A DNA stretch of 22,276 bases from Acidobacteriota bacterium (GCA_003224635.1 QHZK01000108.1:1-22276); one strand, 5' to 3'. Counted from the first letter of the stretch, positions 1 through 7,902 are shown. The notes: a model not told the origin generated them from the sequence alone. Numbers and translations are program-made.

Positions 1-174
1 GTGTACTGCTGCAACGGCAGCAACACTGAGCTGGACTGGTACGCCACCGGGTCCTGCCTTATTGGTTCCCCGGTAGTGGAAAAGCGCTCCGCCGACGTGA
101 CCGGTCGGCAACTCTTCTTTCTGCGAGGATGCGACGGGACCTACTCGGTCGTGACGCTTGGCGCCCCGAGCTGA
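1..174 (+). CDS. C-terminal end of an unrecognised protein (partial)
   Basis: The first reading frame is open from the window edge to a TGA at 172-174 and gives 57 residues. The fragment has four cysteines, two of them adjacent near its start (VYCCNGSN) and one in RGCDGTY, which would suit an exported protein with disulfides or a short bound motif. It ends 27 bases before the next start codon, on the same strand, so the two genes could be co-transcribed. I do not recognise a family. The true start lies outside the window. Confidence 0.5.
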   Translation: MYCCNGSNTELDWYATGSCLIGSPVVEKRSADVTGRQLFFLRGCDGTYSVVTLGAPS

Positions 175-201
175 AAGGTTCCTCTTGGAGACCACACCGT
201 T

Positions 202-1428
202 ATGCTGCCGCGTACTCCACCTAAGGGAGCCTTGCTGCTAGCGGGACTTCTGCTCGTCCCGTTCGGGGATTCTCCTCGGGCTCAACGACCGGCTCAGGAG
301 GCGACGCCGGGCGCCGCGGGAGCGCAGGAACAAGCTCCTGCTTCCCACGAGCTCTACGAGTCGGCGAGAGTCGAGTTCTCGGCTCCGCCCCCGACGGTGG
401 TACAAGCGGGCGTGCAGTGCGACGGAAACGGCAACATCTACTTGATTTATGGCGCCTCGCTCCAGGTTATTTATCCCCTCTTGCGCAAGGGGGTGAGCTT
501 GCCTGTCTCGAAGTTGTCCTTGGATTCGAAGAGCGTCGTCCAGTTCCCGATGGGACAGTTTCAAGGCTACGCTGAATACTCTAGGCCGAGCTTCTATGTG
601 GCCCCGCGTGGAAATATGTACGGGCTGGTGGTTGCGTATCCGCACGAGCGGGGTTATGAAGGTTCCAACTGGCCGGACTCGATGATTGTTAAGTATAAGG
701 ACGACGGAACCGTCGATTCCATCACCAAGCTTGAGCCCCCAGCGGGAGAACACGTGTCGCTTTGGAGCTTCGCGGCCTTCCCGGACGGGAATTTCCTCGT
801 TACAGGAGCGGTGCTGTCGCCAAACTACATGCCGACGGAGCCGCTGACTGGAATTTTCGACCGCAGCGGCGCCTTTGTGGGGCCGATCGAGCTGCCTCAC
901 GACGTGCGCCCGCAGAACGCCGAATCGGCTCCTTCAAAGAGCCGCGTGAAAACCTCCGCCCAGGCCGGGAGCACGTCCGGCGCCGTTAAAGGGGGAGAAG
1001 AGGAAGGGGCTCTGCGACCGTGGCTACTCAGCGTGCAGCAGGGGCTCATGCAGGGATCCCCGGATGGGAGCATCTACCTGTTGCGCGCTACAGACCCCGC
1101 TCGGCTCTACGCCATTTCGTCGACGGGCACGGTACTGCGCGACATCGAGGTCAAGCCCCCTGAGCCCGGCCTGCAGCCTGTCCAGATGAGCCTCGCGGGA
1201 CAAAATGGCCTCCTGCTGAAATTCTCGCCGACACGCAGCTCCCAGCACCCGCAATCGCGAGAATCCCTCGCCTTGTTCGATCTCGGTGCAGGGAAAATCA
1301 CCGACACCTACCACCTGCCGCCCAACGCCAGCGGCCTCTCCGCCTGCGCCGCGCCGCGCGACGAGTTTCTCTTTCTGGGAACCTCCAAGCAGGGACAGTT
1401 TGAGGTGGTTAGGTACGCCGCCCGTTGA
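202..1428 (+). CDS. Secreted protein of unknown function, possible beta-propeller
   Basis: This 408-residue protein begins with a typical signal peptide: basic residues, then a hydrophobic stretch (about residues 10-22) and a likely cleavage near GDSPRAQ. The mature part is rich in short Gly/Asp turns and repeated patterns such as DGNGNIYLIY, PRGNMYGLVV, PDGNFLVTG and PDGSIYLLR, each followed by a beta-rich stretch. That spacing resembles the blades of NHL-like or quinoprotein-like beta-propellers, but I cannot assign a family. A low-complexity Ser/Lys/Gly/Glu linker lies near residues 240-272. A weak GGAG sits about 11 bases upstream of the ATG. It probably acts in the periplasm or outside the cell; this is inferred from the signal peptide only. 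Confidence 0.8.
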   Translation: MLPRTPPKGALLLAGLLLVPFGDSPRAQRPAQEATPGAAGAQEQAPASHELYESARVEFSAPPPTVVQAGVQCDGNGNIYLIYGASLQVIYPLLRKGVSLPVSKLSLDSKSVVQFPMGQFQGYAEYSRPSFYVAPRGNMYGLVVAYPHERGYEGSNWPDSMIVKYKDDGTVDSITKLEPPAGEHVSLWSFAAFPDGNFLVTGAVLSPNYMPTEPLTGIFDRSGAFVGPIELPHDVRPQNAESAPSKSRVKTSAQAGSTSGAVKGGEEEGALRPWLLSVQQGLMQGSPDGSIYLLRATDPARLYAISSTGTVLRDIEVKPPEPGLQPVQMSLAGQNGLLLKFSPTRSSQHPQSRESLALFDLGAGKITDTYHLPPNASGLSACAAPRDEFLFLGTSKQGQFEVVRYAAR

Positions 1429-1599
1429 AGCCCACCCTTCCCGCAATTTCAAAACCCCGGGCTCGTCAGCAAATGCACGAGTGTGGGTGCGCCGCGACCC
1501 CGGCAAATCTCCATTAGCGCAACGGGCCTCGCACTCTTCACGAATCCAAAGTTGCCCCGCCAGCATCTAACCGAATAAGGAAAGGCAGGTGGGGTCGGA

Positions 1600-1818
1600 A
1601 TGGACATGGTGCTTGAGTATCTCGCGTACGTTTTCGTGGCCGTAGTTCTCTCTGCGCTCCTGTTTGCCGCCTCAGCCTTGGTGGTCCTGAGCCGAGAAGG
1701 CGCCAAGCAAATAGCTCCAGCCTCCCGCAAGATTGCGAACCGAACCATACATCTCGTCGCGGACGCCGCAAAGTCCGCCGAAGCTCTCAGGACTCTGGCT
1801 TCGCGGGTGGACTCCTAA
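1600..1818 (+). CDS. Small single-pass membrane protein
   Basis: This 72-residue protein has one strongly hydrophobic segment at about residues 8-30, followed by a basic and alanine-rich amphipathic tail (residues 35-72) that could form a helix lying on the membrane or a short coiled coil. The start is the ATG at 1600, preceded by GGTGGGG about 6-8 bases upstream; a second in-frame ATG lies two codons later. The layout, one N-terminal helix and a helical tail, resembles small DUF948-like or membrane-anchor proteins, but no family can be named. The gene is 171 bases after the preceding secreted protein gene on the same strand. Confidence 0.55.
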   Translation: MDMVLEYLAYVFVAVVLSALLFAASALVVLSREGAKQIAPASRKIANRTIHLVADAAKSAEALRTLASRVDS

Positions 1819-2203
1819 GACCCCTCCGCGCATCGCGACAACCTCCGATCGCTCGGCCTAACAACGTTCTGGCCGACGTTCAATCGCGCCATCCCAGACG
1901 AGTTCGCCACAAACGTTTACCAGAATGCGAATCGGCCCTCCCGTCGAGCCCATGCGGCCCAGGTTCTTTCTCACATTGAGTCAAGCCGACCTGAAATCAG
2001 GCGCGGAACACTGACCGAACCTCGGGGAAGGGACCAAGCCGTGGTAAAGCCAACGGGGTTGAGGGCCGGAATCCTAGAGTCTGATAAGGTATCTTATGTT
2101 AACTACATCAAATGAGCGCCGCTCCGCTCTGGCGCGACTCGGCTGAGTCTAACTCTTCGTCCTGGAACCAGCTAAGTTAGTCGGCGGCTTTGGGGCCAAG
2201 GCG
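1819..2203. other. Non-coding gap between convergent genes
   Basis: No convincing gene was found in these 385 bases. The only small structure noticed is ATAAG, GTAT, CTTAT at 2084-2097, a 5-bp inverted repeat. The flanking genes converge here, so transcription terminators would be expected, but no strong GC-rich hairpin followed by a T-run was seen. Confidence 0.4.
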
Positions 2204-2605
2204 TCAGGGCTGGCTGGTCGTCTGGGCGGATTTCTTGCCTTCCCACGTTCCCTTCTGGTCCTCGTTCGTGGACCAGGCGCCGGCGAGCTGGCCGTCCTTG
2301 TATCGGCCTATCAGGAGGTAGTTACGCTGGTCAGTGTCGATGTGGATTTCGAGCGTATTCTTCTTGAAGCTGGCCGAAGTGAGTTCGGTTGACCCGAGGG
2401 GTGATGACACGGTGCCATTCACCGTCTCCTTGTTCTGTTCGAGGTAGAGGGTAAATTTCATGTCCCCTTGGGGACCACCGTGAGAGACGCACTCCCACGT
2501 ACCGGTCAATGGTCCGGACTTAGGCTTCTTCTCCGCGGCGAGCCCAAGCGCGGCCAGCCACAACATGACCGAACCAATTACTGCAGCGCGCAAACTACGG
2601 TTCAT
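2204..2605 (-). CDS. Small secreted protein, paralogue A of a tandem pair
   Basis: The 133-residue protein has a signal peptide (MNRSLRAAVIG to about ALGLAA) and a compact beta-rich mature domain beginning GPLTGTWECVSHGG and ending GTWEGKKSA. The start was placed at 2605 because AAGGAG (2613-2618) lies seven bases upstream; an in-frame ATG six codons earlier would overlap that ribosome site. The mature part is about half identical to the product of the gene immediately upstream (2696-3091), sharing LTGTWEC.SHGG, FTL.LEQN, SSP.G, LEIH.DT, KDGQL.G and WEGKK. This looks like a tandem duplication. Alternating strand patterns suggest a small beta-barrel or lipocalin-like fold, which is an inference. 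Function unknown. Confidence 0.75.
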   Translation of the reverse strand: MNRSLRAAVIGSVMLWLAALGLAAEKKPKSGPLTGTWECVSHGGPQGDMKFTLYLEQNKETVNGTVSSPLGSTELTSASFKKNTLEIHIDTDQRNYLLIGRYKDGQLAGAWSTNEDQKGTWEGKKSAQTTSQP

Positions 2606-2695
2606 GTCCGCGCTCCTTTTCAAGGAATGAGCACCTGTCCAAGCCCCTGGATGGCCGCCTACGAGGTTCGGCCATCGTAATCCGGTCCCGACCGT

Positions 2696-3091
2696 CTACG
2701 AGCCGGACTTCTTCGCTTTCTTCCCTTCCCATTTGCCTGCCGGATTTCCGTCATGTGACGTTTGCCCGCTGAGCTGCCCGTCTTTCAGCTTTGCCGTGAG
2801 AACGTAATTACCATCGGGCGTGTCAAGGTGGATTTCAAGGAAGTCGTTCCTAAAGGTCGCGGAGGTGATCTCCATTCCTCCCTGCGGCGACGAAACCGAG
2901 CCGGTGACCTTCTCTCCATTCTGTTCGAGCTCGAGCGTAAAGGGCGTTTCACCCTGCTCTCCACCGTGGGACGCGCATTCCCACGTGCCGGTCAGCAGCG
3001 CTGGCTCGGCCTTCTCGTCTTTGGCAAGGGCGAGACCCACGATGCTTAAGATCACGAACCCCACGCCGGCCAAGCTCCAAGCCCGCTTCAT
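2696..3091 (-). CDS. Small secreted protein, paralogue B of a tandem pair
   Basis: This 131-residue protein has a signal peptide (MKRAWSLAGVGFVILSIVG, cleavage near ALA) and the same mature domain as the gene at 2204-2605. AAGGAG lies about six bases before the ATG, which supports the start. The single cysteine in the LTGTWEC motif and the SHGG that follows are kept in both copies, as is the C-terminal WEGKK. The two genes are about 90 bases apart on the same strand and may be one transcript. No named family is recognised; the protein probably acts in the cell envelope. Confidence 0.78.
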   Translation of the reverse strand: MKRAWSLAGVGFVILSIVGLALAKDEKAEPALLTGTWECASHGGEQGETPFTLELEQNGEKVTGSVSSPQGGMEITSATFRNDFLEIHLDTPDGNYVLTAKLKDGQLSGQTSHDGNPAGKWEGKKAKKSGS

Positions 3092-3177
3092 ACACGCTCC
3101 TTCTCACCTCGATACTTGCCCGCCTTCGGAGGAGCCTCTGGAATCCTCGCGACGACAGAAATGAGCGACGGACGATT

Positions 3178-3558
3178 CTACGCGCCGGCTACGGATGCCC
3201 GCTCTCCTGACCGCTTTGCCGGAGCCAGCACGGTCAGGGCTACGCCAATGACAACCAGGACAGCCGAGCCCGACAGTAGGTCGCGAACGCTCGCATTCTG
3301 GAATGCCTGGATCGCCATAACCGTGGCGTGAGCGAAGCTCGACCATGCGGCGAAGGCGATCAGGCTGCGATTCGCGGATGGGTGGCGCACCGCGATCAAC
3401 AGTAAAATCCCGAGCGTGACATAAAGGCTGAGCATCATCGCATCGCCGCGTTCGGACTGATCCCGTTGCCATAACATCATCGTTAAGGGATAAATCCCGG
3501 CCGAAAAGAGCAATCCCACCAGCACCAACACAACCTTCAGCGCCCGCTCTCGCCACAT
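3178..3558 (-). CDS. DUF6632-like four-helix membrane protein
   Basis: The 126-residue protein starts MWRERALKVVLVLVGLL and contains four hydrophobic segments (about residues 7-27, 43-62, 68-90 and 98-117), with the internal signature MLSLYVTLGILLL, then RHPSANRSLIAFAAWSSFAHA. I associate this pattern with the DUF6632 family of small bacterial inner-membrane proteins of unknown role; this is from memory. The start at 3558 was chosen because a perfect AGGAGG (3564-3569) lies five bases upstream. A longer in-frame start at 3597 would bury that ribosome site. CACG, TAA, CGTG, a short inverted repeat, lies about 20 bases upstream and could be an operator. Confidence 0.78.
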   Translation of the reverse strand: MWRERALKVVLVLVGLLFSAGIYPLTMMLWQRDQSERGDAMMLSLYVTLGILLLIAVRHPSANRSLIAFAAWSSFAHATVMAIQAFQNASVRDLLSGSAVLVVIGVALTVLAPAKRSGERASVAGA

Positions 3559-3655
3559 GGGGCCCTCCTGGTAAATCACGTAACGTGGAAAAGACATATA
3601 CTACAGCGGTTTTGCGCGACCGTCCAGAAAATCGAAGAGACCCCAAGCGTTTCAT

Positions 3656-3696
3656 TCCGAGGGTGGTTTTGTTCACAATTCACAATTCATAATTCA
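3656..3696. repeat. AATTCATAATTCA-type repeat, copy 1 (half element)
   Basis: This stretch matches 4921-4954 in the same orientation. Both read TCCGAGG, then a TGGTTTTGTTC core, then CAATTCA and TAATTCA. Copy 1 has one extra CAATTCA heptamer and two base differences. It lies just beyond the 3' end of the CPBP protease gene. The left arm that makes copy 2 a full hairpin is missing here. Confidence 0.7.
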
Positions 3697-3713
3697 TTGC
3701 GCGTCACCTCCAG

Positions 3714-4808
3714 CTAGAACCAGAAGCGCCAGGCCGTATCCACGAGCGCATGAGTAAAGGCGGAAGCCGAAAGCCTTCGCCGGGCGCCGTAGACGTTCCC
3801 GTAAAAGATCCCTGCCAGCGTCGCCAGGACCCCGTACCTCCAGTTCGGGACGGGAGGATGGTGCAGGTGTGCGGCGCCAAAGATCACCGAGGCGATCAGC
3901 AAGCCCCACAGCTCGCGCCGCGCGTGCGGGATGCTCTTAACCACAAGGTTCTGCAAGACGCCCCGGAAGAGGAACTCCTCAGGTATTGCAATCGTCACGT
4001 AAATGCCCGCAAAGGTGGCCAGGAACTCGAGCGCGAGCCTTAGCTCGCCGGGGACTGCGATAGCGTGGCCCGCGCTCGACTGCGATGCGAGCGCCATGGA
4101 CGTGACGGCATGCCCGTGAAAGTGGATAAAGCGCAGCAGGTACCCCAGCGGGATGGCGAGGAGCGCAAAGCCGACGAAGTGGCCGAAGCCGCCGGCCACG
4201 TCCGTTCTCCGAAAGGTCAGCCGATACCCAACACCCTCCAGGCGGCGGATGACCATGAAACCGTACGCGCCGACACAGACGGAGTAGAGGGGCCGGAAAA
4301 AGTACAGATCCTCGGGCCACACCCAGATGCCTCGCAGCCCGTGCGCGGGTACGGGGACGGCGAGAGCGAGCATGGCCGCAAAGTCTCGCCAGCCGATTGC
4401 CTGTAGCGGCGGTCCTTCGCTCCGCTCAGGACAAGTTCTGTGACCGCCGGGGGCGGCCCGGTCCAGGCGGTCCGGCAGCAGGAGCAGGACGGGCGCAACG
4501 ATGTAGGCCGTGAGCTTGGCCAGGCCTCGCGCGGAAAACGTGCCTGTGCCCAAGGCGAAAATAAAGTAGGGGACCAGCAAAAGCAGCGGCATTCCGAGCG
4601 CCGCTCCGACCGACCCGCGGGCCCGCTCGCGCAGTTGGTCTACAAAGCCCTGGTCCGTAAAAGCGACAAACGCGCCCAACACCAGCGACAAGCAAGCGAG
4701 AAACGCCGCGAGCCGCCAAGGGTCGATCGGCGCTCGAAGCAGGACGATCCACTCCGCCAGGGCCGCAAGCAGCAACAGCGACACAATGTAGACAACGGCT
4801 TTCTTCAT
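3714..4808 (-). CDS. CPBP-family intramembrane metalloprotease (CAAX protease/Abi)
   Basis: The 364-residue protein has about eight hydrophobic segments and the three motifs of the CPBP family in its C-terminal third: EE277-278 followed by R282 (IPEEFLFRG), F310 with H314 (FGAAH), and H353 with D357 (THALVD). In this family these residues bind the metal and activate water for cleavage of a substrate inside the membrane. Bacterial members act in peptide maturation, immunity to bacteriocins or surface-protein processing; the substrate here cannot be told. Residues about 120-136 (around RTCPERSEG) are polar, lie between two membrane segments and are encoded by a dispersed palindromic repeat, so this loop looks acquired. 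The start ATG at 4808 lacks a strong ribosome site. Confidence 0.85.
   Translation of the reverse strand: MKKAVVYIVSLLLLAALAEWIVLLRAPIDPWRLAAFLACLSLVLGAFVAFTDQGFVDQLRERARGSVGAALGMPLLLLVPYFIFALGTGTFSARGLAKLTAYIVAPVLLLLPDRLDRAAPGGHRTCPERSEGPPLQAIGWRDFAAMLALAVPVPAHGLRGIWVWPEDLYFFRPLYSVCVGAYGFMVIRRLEGVGYRLTFRRTDVAGGFGHFVGFALLAIPLGYLLRFIHFHGHAVTSMALASQSSAGHAIAVPGELRLALEFLATFAGIYVTIAIPEEFLFRGVLQNLVVKSIPHARRELWGLLIASVIFGAAHLHHPPVPNWRYGVLATLAGIFYGNVYGARRRLSASAFTHALVDTAWRFWF
4401..4449. repeat. TGTAG-type palindrome inside the CPBP gene
   Basis: CTGTAG at 4401-4406 is followed by CGGCGGTC (4407-4414), a 27-nt loop and the exact complement GACCGCCG (4442-4449). The loop carries CCTTCGCTCCGCTCAGGAC, which on the coding strand is read as CPERSEG. 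That peptide recurs in many unrelated predicted proteins and reflects a dispersed DNA repeat, in my recollection. The same TGTAG plus stem plan occurs at 9254, 9321, 9400, 15843 and 17130. Confidence 0.75.
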
Positions 4809-4877
4809 GGCGAGAAAGTCGGCATACGGAAGTCAAAAGGGTAAAGGATGAAGGATAAATTATGAAATCATGAACGA

Positions 4878-4954
4878 TGAATTATGAATTATGAATGCGG
4901 AGCGAGCAAAGACTGCTCACTCCGAGGCTGGTTTTGTTCGCAATTCATAATTCA
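4878..4954. repeat. AATTCATAATTCA-type repeat, copy 2, a nested hairpin
   Basis: The outer arms are TGAATTATGAATT (4878-4890) and its perfect complement AATTCATAATTCA (4942-4954). Between them lies a second hairpin: CGGAG and GAGCA (4898-4908), loop AAGAC, then TGCTC and CTCCG (4914-4924), with one mismatch. It sits between the CPBP start and the stop codon of the M16 gene at 4962. It could end transcription of the M16 operon, but its form suggests a dispersed repeat. Confidence 0.75.
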
Positions 4955-4961
4955 CACTTCG

Positions 4962-6434
4962 TTACTGCCTCTCGAGATCCGCCGACGCCAGGTCCACCCT
5001 CCCGACCGGGATAATGCGAACTGGCCCCAGCTTCTTCAGCTCTTTCCTGAAGCCCGCGACGTTGCCGACCATGACGATCACGGCGCGGTCCGGATCGAGA
5101 CGGGCGCGCGCGGTATTCCAAACGTCCTGAGCGCTGAGGTCTCGTACGCGCTCCGGGAAGCGGCTCCAGTAGTCAAGGGGCAGACTGTGGATCAGGAGGT
5201 CCAAGACCTGCGTCGCGATTCCCTCCGACGTCTCGAATTCGAGGGCCATGTGGCCGTTCAGGTAGCCCCGCGTGGCGTCGAGTTCCCAGTCCGCAATCGG
5301 ATGGTCGCGCAGGCGCTTCATTTGCTCGAGCACCAGTTGAACGCTCTTCAAGGTTTCGAGGGTGCGGGTCGACGTCTTGGCCTCCCAGCTCCCCGCCGTC
5401 TCGTGACAGACGAGGTCGCTCGACGCTCCGTAGGCCAGCCCATGCTGGCTGCGCAACGCCTTAAAGAGGCGATTGGTGGCGGGCCCGCCCAGAATCTGGT
5501 TGGCCACGGTCAGGGCGTAGTAATCAGGGCTATCGCGTTCAATGCCGGAGTTTCCAATTCGTATCTCGGTTTGCACGGCCTCCGGCATGTCAATGACCAC
5601 CACCCGCCTTGACAAATCCCTTGAGACGGGCGGGCTCGGTACCGAGCGGCGAGCGGGCGGATCGCTCTCGGCGCTTCCCTGCCAGTTCCCAAAGAATTTT
5701 TCGGCCCGGCGGAAAGCCTCGTCCGCCGAGATGTCACCCACCACAGCGAGGATGGCATTCGACGGGAGGTAGTATCGGGCGTGAAAATTGCGCAAGTCCC
5801 CCACGCTCAGCCGTCGAATAGACTCCAGCGTCCCGTCCGCAGGATGGCCGTAAGGCGTTCCTGACAACTCCACCCGGTTGAAAACAGCATCCGCAAGATA
5901 AGCCGGGTCCTCGCGCATGATTTCGAGCGAAGAGAGCGTTTGCTTGCGCCCGCGCTCGACCTCGGCAGGCGCGAACGCCGGACGGATAATCATGTCAGAA
6001 ACGAGGTCGAAGGCGAGTTCGCTGTGGTCGGTGAGGACGCTGAGCTCGACGAACGAATTGTCCCATTCGGCTCCCGTCTGAATCGCGCCCCCGACCTCGT
6101 CGATGGCTTGGGCAATCTCCTGCGCGCTCCTTCCGGCTGTCCCCTCGTCCAGCAGGCCGGCCACGAACTGGGCCGCGCCCGGCAACTCGGGCGGGTCCGC
6201 CTCGGCCCCGGCCTTCACTACCAGGCGCAAGGTGACCACTGGCAGCGAGTGACGTTCAATCGCAACCACCCTGAGGCCGTTGGGCAGTATGTGGACCGCC
6301 GGAGTCGGTAAGGTCACGGGTTTCGGCGCAGGAACGTCGGGCGGATAGTCGCGCGCGCAGAGCGTCCCCAGGGTCATCAAAATTCCCGCCAAGGGGAGCA
6401 AGATTCGGGGCGGGGTTCGGGATTCGACCTTCAC
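4962..6434 (-). CDS. M16-family peptidase-like subunit lacking the zinc motif
   Basis: This 490-residue protein has a hydrophobic export signal (residues 11-27) and the two-lobed M16 layout: an N-terminal lobe with PNGLRVVAIERHSLPVVTLRLVVKAG and a C-terminal lobe with YYALTVANQILGG and RLFKALRSQHGLAYG, the usual substrate-strand region. The metal motif HxxEH is missing; the aligned residues are Q89-F-V-A-G93 just before DEGT. It is therefore probably the non-catalytic partner of the peptidase encoded just upstream, as in two-subunit M16B enzymes and mitochondrial processing peptidase. The start is GTG at 6434, one base after the TGA of the partner gene, with AGGAAGGG in the end of that gene, so translation is likely coupled. 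Confidence 0.9.
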   Translation of the reverse strand: MKVESRTPPRILLPLAGILMTLGTLCARDYPPDVPAPKPVTLPTPAVHILPNGLRVVAIERHSLPVVTLRLVVKAGAEADPPELPGAAQFVAGLLDEGTAGRSAQEIAQAIDEVGGAIQTGAEWDNSFVELSVLTDHSELAFDLVSDMIIRPAFAPAEVERGRKQTLSSLEIMREDPAYLADAVFNRVELSGTPYGHPADGTLESIRRLSVGDLRNFHARYYLPSNAILAVVGDISADEAFRRAEKFFGNWQGSAESDPPARRSVPSPPVSRDLSRRVVVIDMPEAVQTEIRIGNSGIERDSPDYYALTVANQILGGPATNRLFKALRSQHGLAYGASSDLVCHETAGSWEAKTSTRTLETLKSVQLVLEQMKRLRDHPIADWELDATRGYLNGHMALEFETSEGIATQVLDLLIHSLPLDYWSRFPERVRDLSAQDVWNTARARLDPDRAVIVMVGNVAGFRKELKKLGPVRIIPVGRVDLASADLERQ

Positions 6435-6476
6435 GTCACTTCCCTTCCTCGCCCCGAACCCCGAGCCCCGAATCCC
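6402..6476. repeat. Inverted GATTCGGGG repeat spanning the M16 gene junction
   Basis: The left arm at 6402-6426 contains GATTCGGGG, GGGGTTCGGG and ATTCG in series. The right arm at 6451-6476 is its reverse complement with a 2-base indel. The arms encode the last residues of the upstream peptidase (GLGVRG) and the first of the downstream one (RTPPRI). The 24 bases between them hold both the stop and the start codon. Confidence 0.7.
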
Positions 6477-7902
6477 CGGTCCCGCTCTTCGCGGGATACA
6501 CCTCGACCACGGTCAAATTCTCCGGCACGAAATACTTCTTCGCCACCCGCTGGATGTCTTCCGGCGTGACCGCGAGAAAGCGGTCCAGTTCCGCGTCGAG
6601 CAAGTTCGGGTCCTTGAGGATCACCGCCGCATAACCCAGCTCTTCTCCCCGGCTTTCGTCGCTCTGCCGGCTCAGGATGAAATCGCGAAGGATCTGGTTC
6701 TTGGCCTTCTCGAGCTCCTGGGGCGGCACCATCTCGCTCTTGAGCCGCTCGAGCTCCGCTTCAACTTCCGTCTCGCCTTCCGCCGGCGTATGCCCTTGGT
6801 TCATGACCGCAAAAACGAAAAACAGGTTGGGGTCTTCGGTAAAATTCCCCGTGCTCACCGCCTGGACGGCGATTTGTTTCTCGTACACCAGACGCCGATA
6901 GATGCGCGAGCTCTCTCCCTCCGACAGAATTTTCGCGGCGAGCCGCAGCGGATAGGCGTCGGGGAGCCCGTCGGCGGGCATGTGGTAACCTTCGACAAAG
7001 GCCGGAAGGGCAGCGTTCTGAGTAACCTTCACCACGCGCTTGGCGGTCTGCGGTGGCTCCACAGGGATCTTCCGGGCGTCCCGACCGAGCGGCTGAGCGC
7101 CGGGCGCGAGCGGCCCGAAGTATTTCTCGACTAGCGCTTGCGCTTGGGCCCTGTCAAAATCGCCCACGACGACCAGCGTCACGTTGTTCGGAACGTAGTA
7201 GGTGTTGTAGAAGTCCCGGATGTCGTCCAGGCTTGCCCGGTCGACGTCCTCCATGCTGCCGATGGTCATGTGCCGATAGGGGTGCGCGTTGAAGGCGTGC
7301 TCGTAAAGCGTTTCAATGACGGTCCCGTAAGGCTGATTGTCAAAACGCTCGCGGCGCTCTTCTTTGACCACTTCCCTCTCCGTCTTGAAAACCTGCTCGG
7401 TAATCTGGAGGTTGCGCATGCGGTCCGCTTCGAGCCACAGGGACACCGGCAAGTAGGAGCTTGGAGTGGTTTCCCAGAAAACGGTGGCGTCTTCGGTGGT
7501 GTAGGCGTTATCCAGACCGCCCGACCGGACAACGTAGTCCGAGAACTCTTCCGGCGCCAGGTTCTTCGTGCCCTCGAACATCAGGTGCTCGAAGAGGTGC
7601 GCAAAGCCGGTCTTGCCCGGAAGCTCGTCCTTCGAGCCCACGTGGTACCAGACCTCGACGCTTACCACCGGCGCGTCGTGGTTTTCAGCGAAGAGGGCGC
7701 GCAGGCCATTCTGGAGAATGACGGTGTTGACGGTAGTGTGAGGCAGCTTGACGGCGGCGGGGAGAGACGGGGACAGGCTTGGGACGCTCCTGCCCGATCG
7801 AAGAATCGCCGACCGGCCGGGTCCTGGCGCCAAGAGCGACAGTAGCGTGCTTGCGATAACCGCAACGCGATGAAGGTTCTGTTTGAGGAGAGTGTACGCC
7901 AA
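6436..7902 (-). CDS. M16-family zinc metallopeptidase, catalytic subunit
   Basis: This 488-residue exported peptidase has the M16 zinc site H102-L-F-E105-H106, with the third metal ligand expected at E181 or E182 (KEERRER), about 76 residues on, as in the family. E105 is the general base. The typical N-terminal lobe motif (VILQNGLRALFAENHDAPVV) and the later PYRHMTIGSMEDV and YVPNNVTLVVVGD segments are present. It probably cleaves peptides in the periplasm together with the inactive subunit encoded downstream. The reading frame begins with TTG at 7902 because no ATG precedes the signal peptide (about residues 10-30); the ribosome site is weak. TATGAT, a possible -10 element, lies about 40 bases upstream. 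The last 16 residues are encoded by a repeat. Confidence 0.92.
   Translation of the reverse strand: MAYTLLKQNLHRVAVIASTLLSLLAPGPGRSAILRSGRSVPSLSPSLPAAVKLPHTTVNTVILQNGLRALFAENHDAPVVSVEVWYHVGSKDELPGKTGFAHLFEHLMFEGTKNLAPEEFSDYVVRSGGLDNAYTTEDATVFWETTPSSYLPVSLWLEADRMRNLQITEQVFKTEREVVKEERRERFDNQPYGTVIETLYEHAFNAHPYRHMTIGSMEDVDRASLDDIRDFYNTYYVPNNVTLVVVGDFDRAQAQALVEKYFGPLAPGAQPLGRDARKIPVEPPQTAKRVVKVTQNAALPAFVEGYHMPADGLPDAYPLRLAAKILSEGESSRIYRRLVYEKQIAVQAVSTGNFTEDPNLFFVFAVMNQGHTPAEGETEVEAELERLKSEMVPPQELEKAKNQILRDFILSRQSDESRGEELGYAAVILKDPNLLDAELDRFLAVTPEDIQRVAKKYFVPENLTVVEVYPAKSGTGDSGLGVRGEEGK

Noticed and set aside
2084..2097. ATAAG/CTTAT inverted repeat as an operator
   Set aside because: The arms are only 5 bp and it lies between two gene 3' ends, so there is no promoter for it to control.
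4884..5612. 242-codon plus-strand frame opposite the M16 subunit
   Set aside because: Antisense shadow that begins inside the AATTCATAATTCA repeat; no protein pattern.
7138..7845. 235-codon plus-strand frame opposite the catalytic M16 gene
   Set aside because: Antisense to the HxxEH-containing peptidase; no independent signals.
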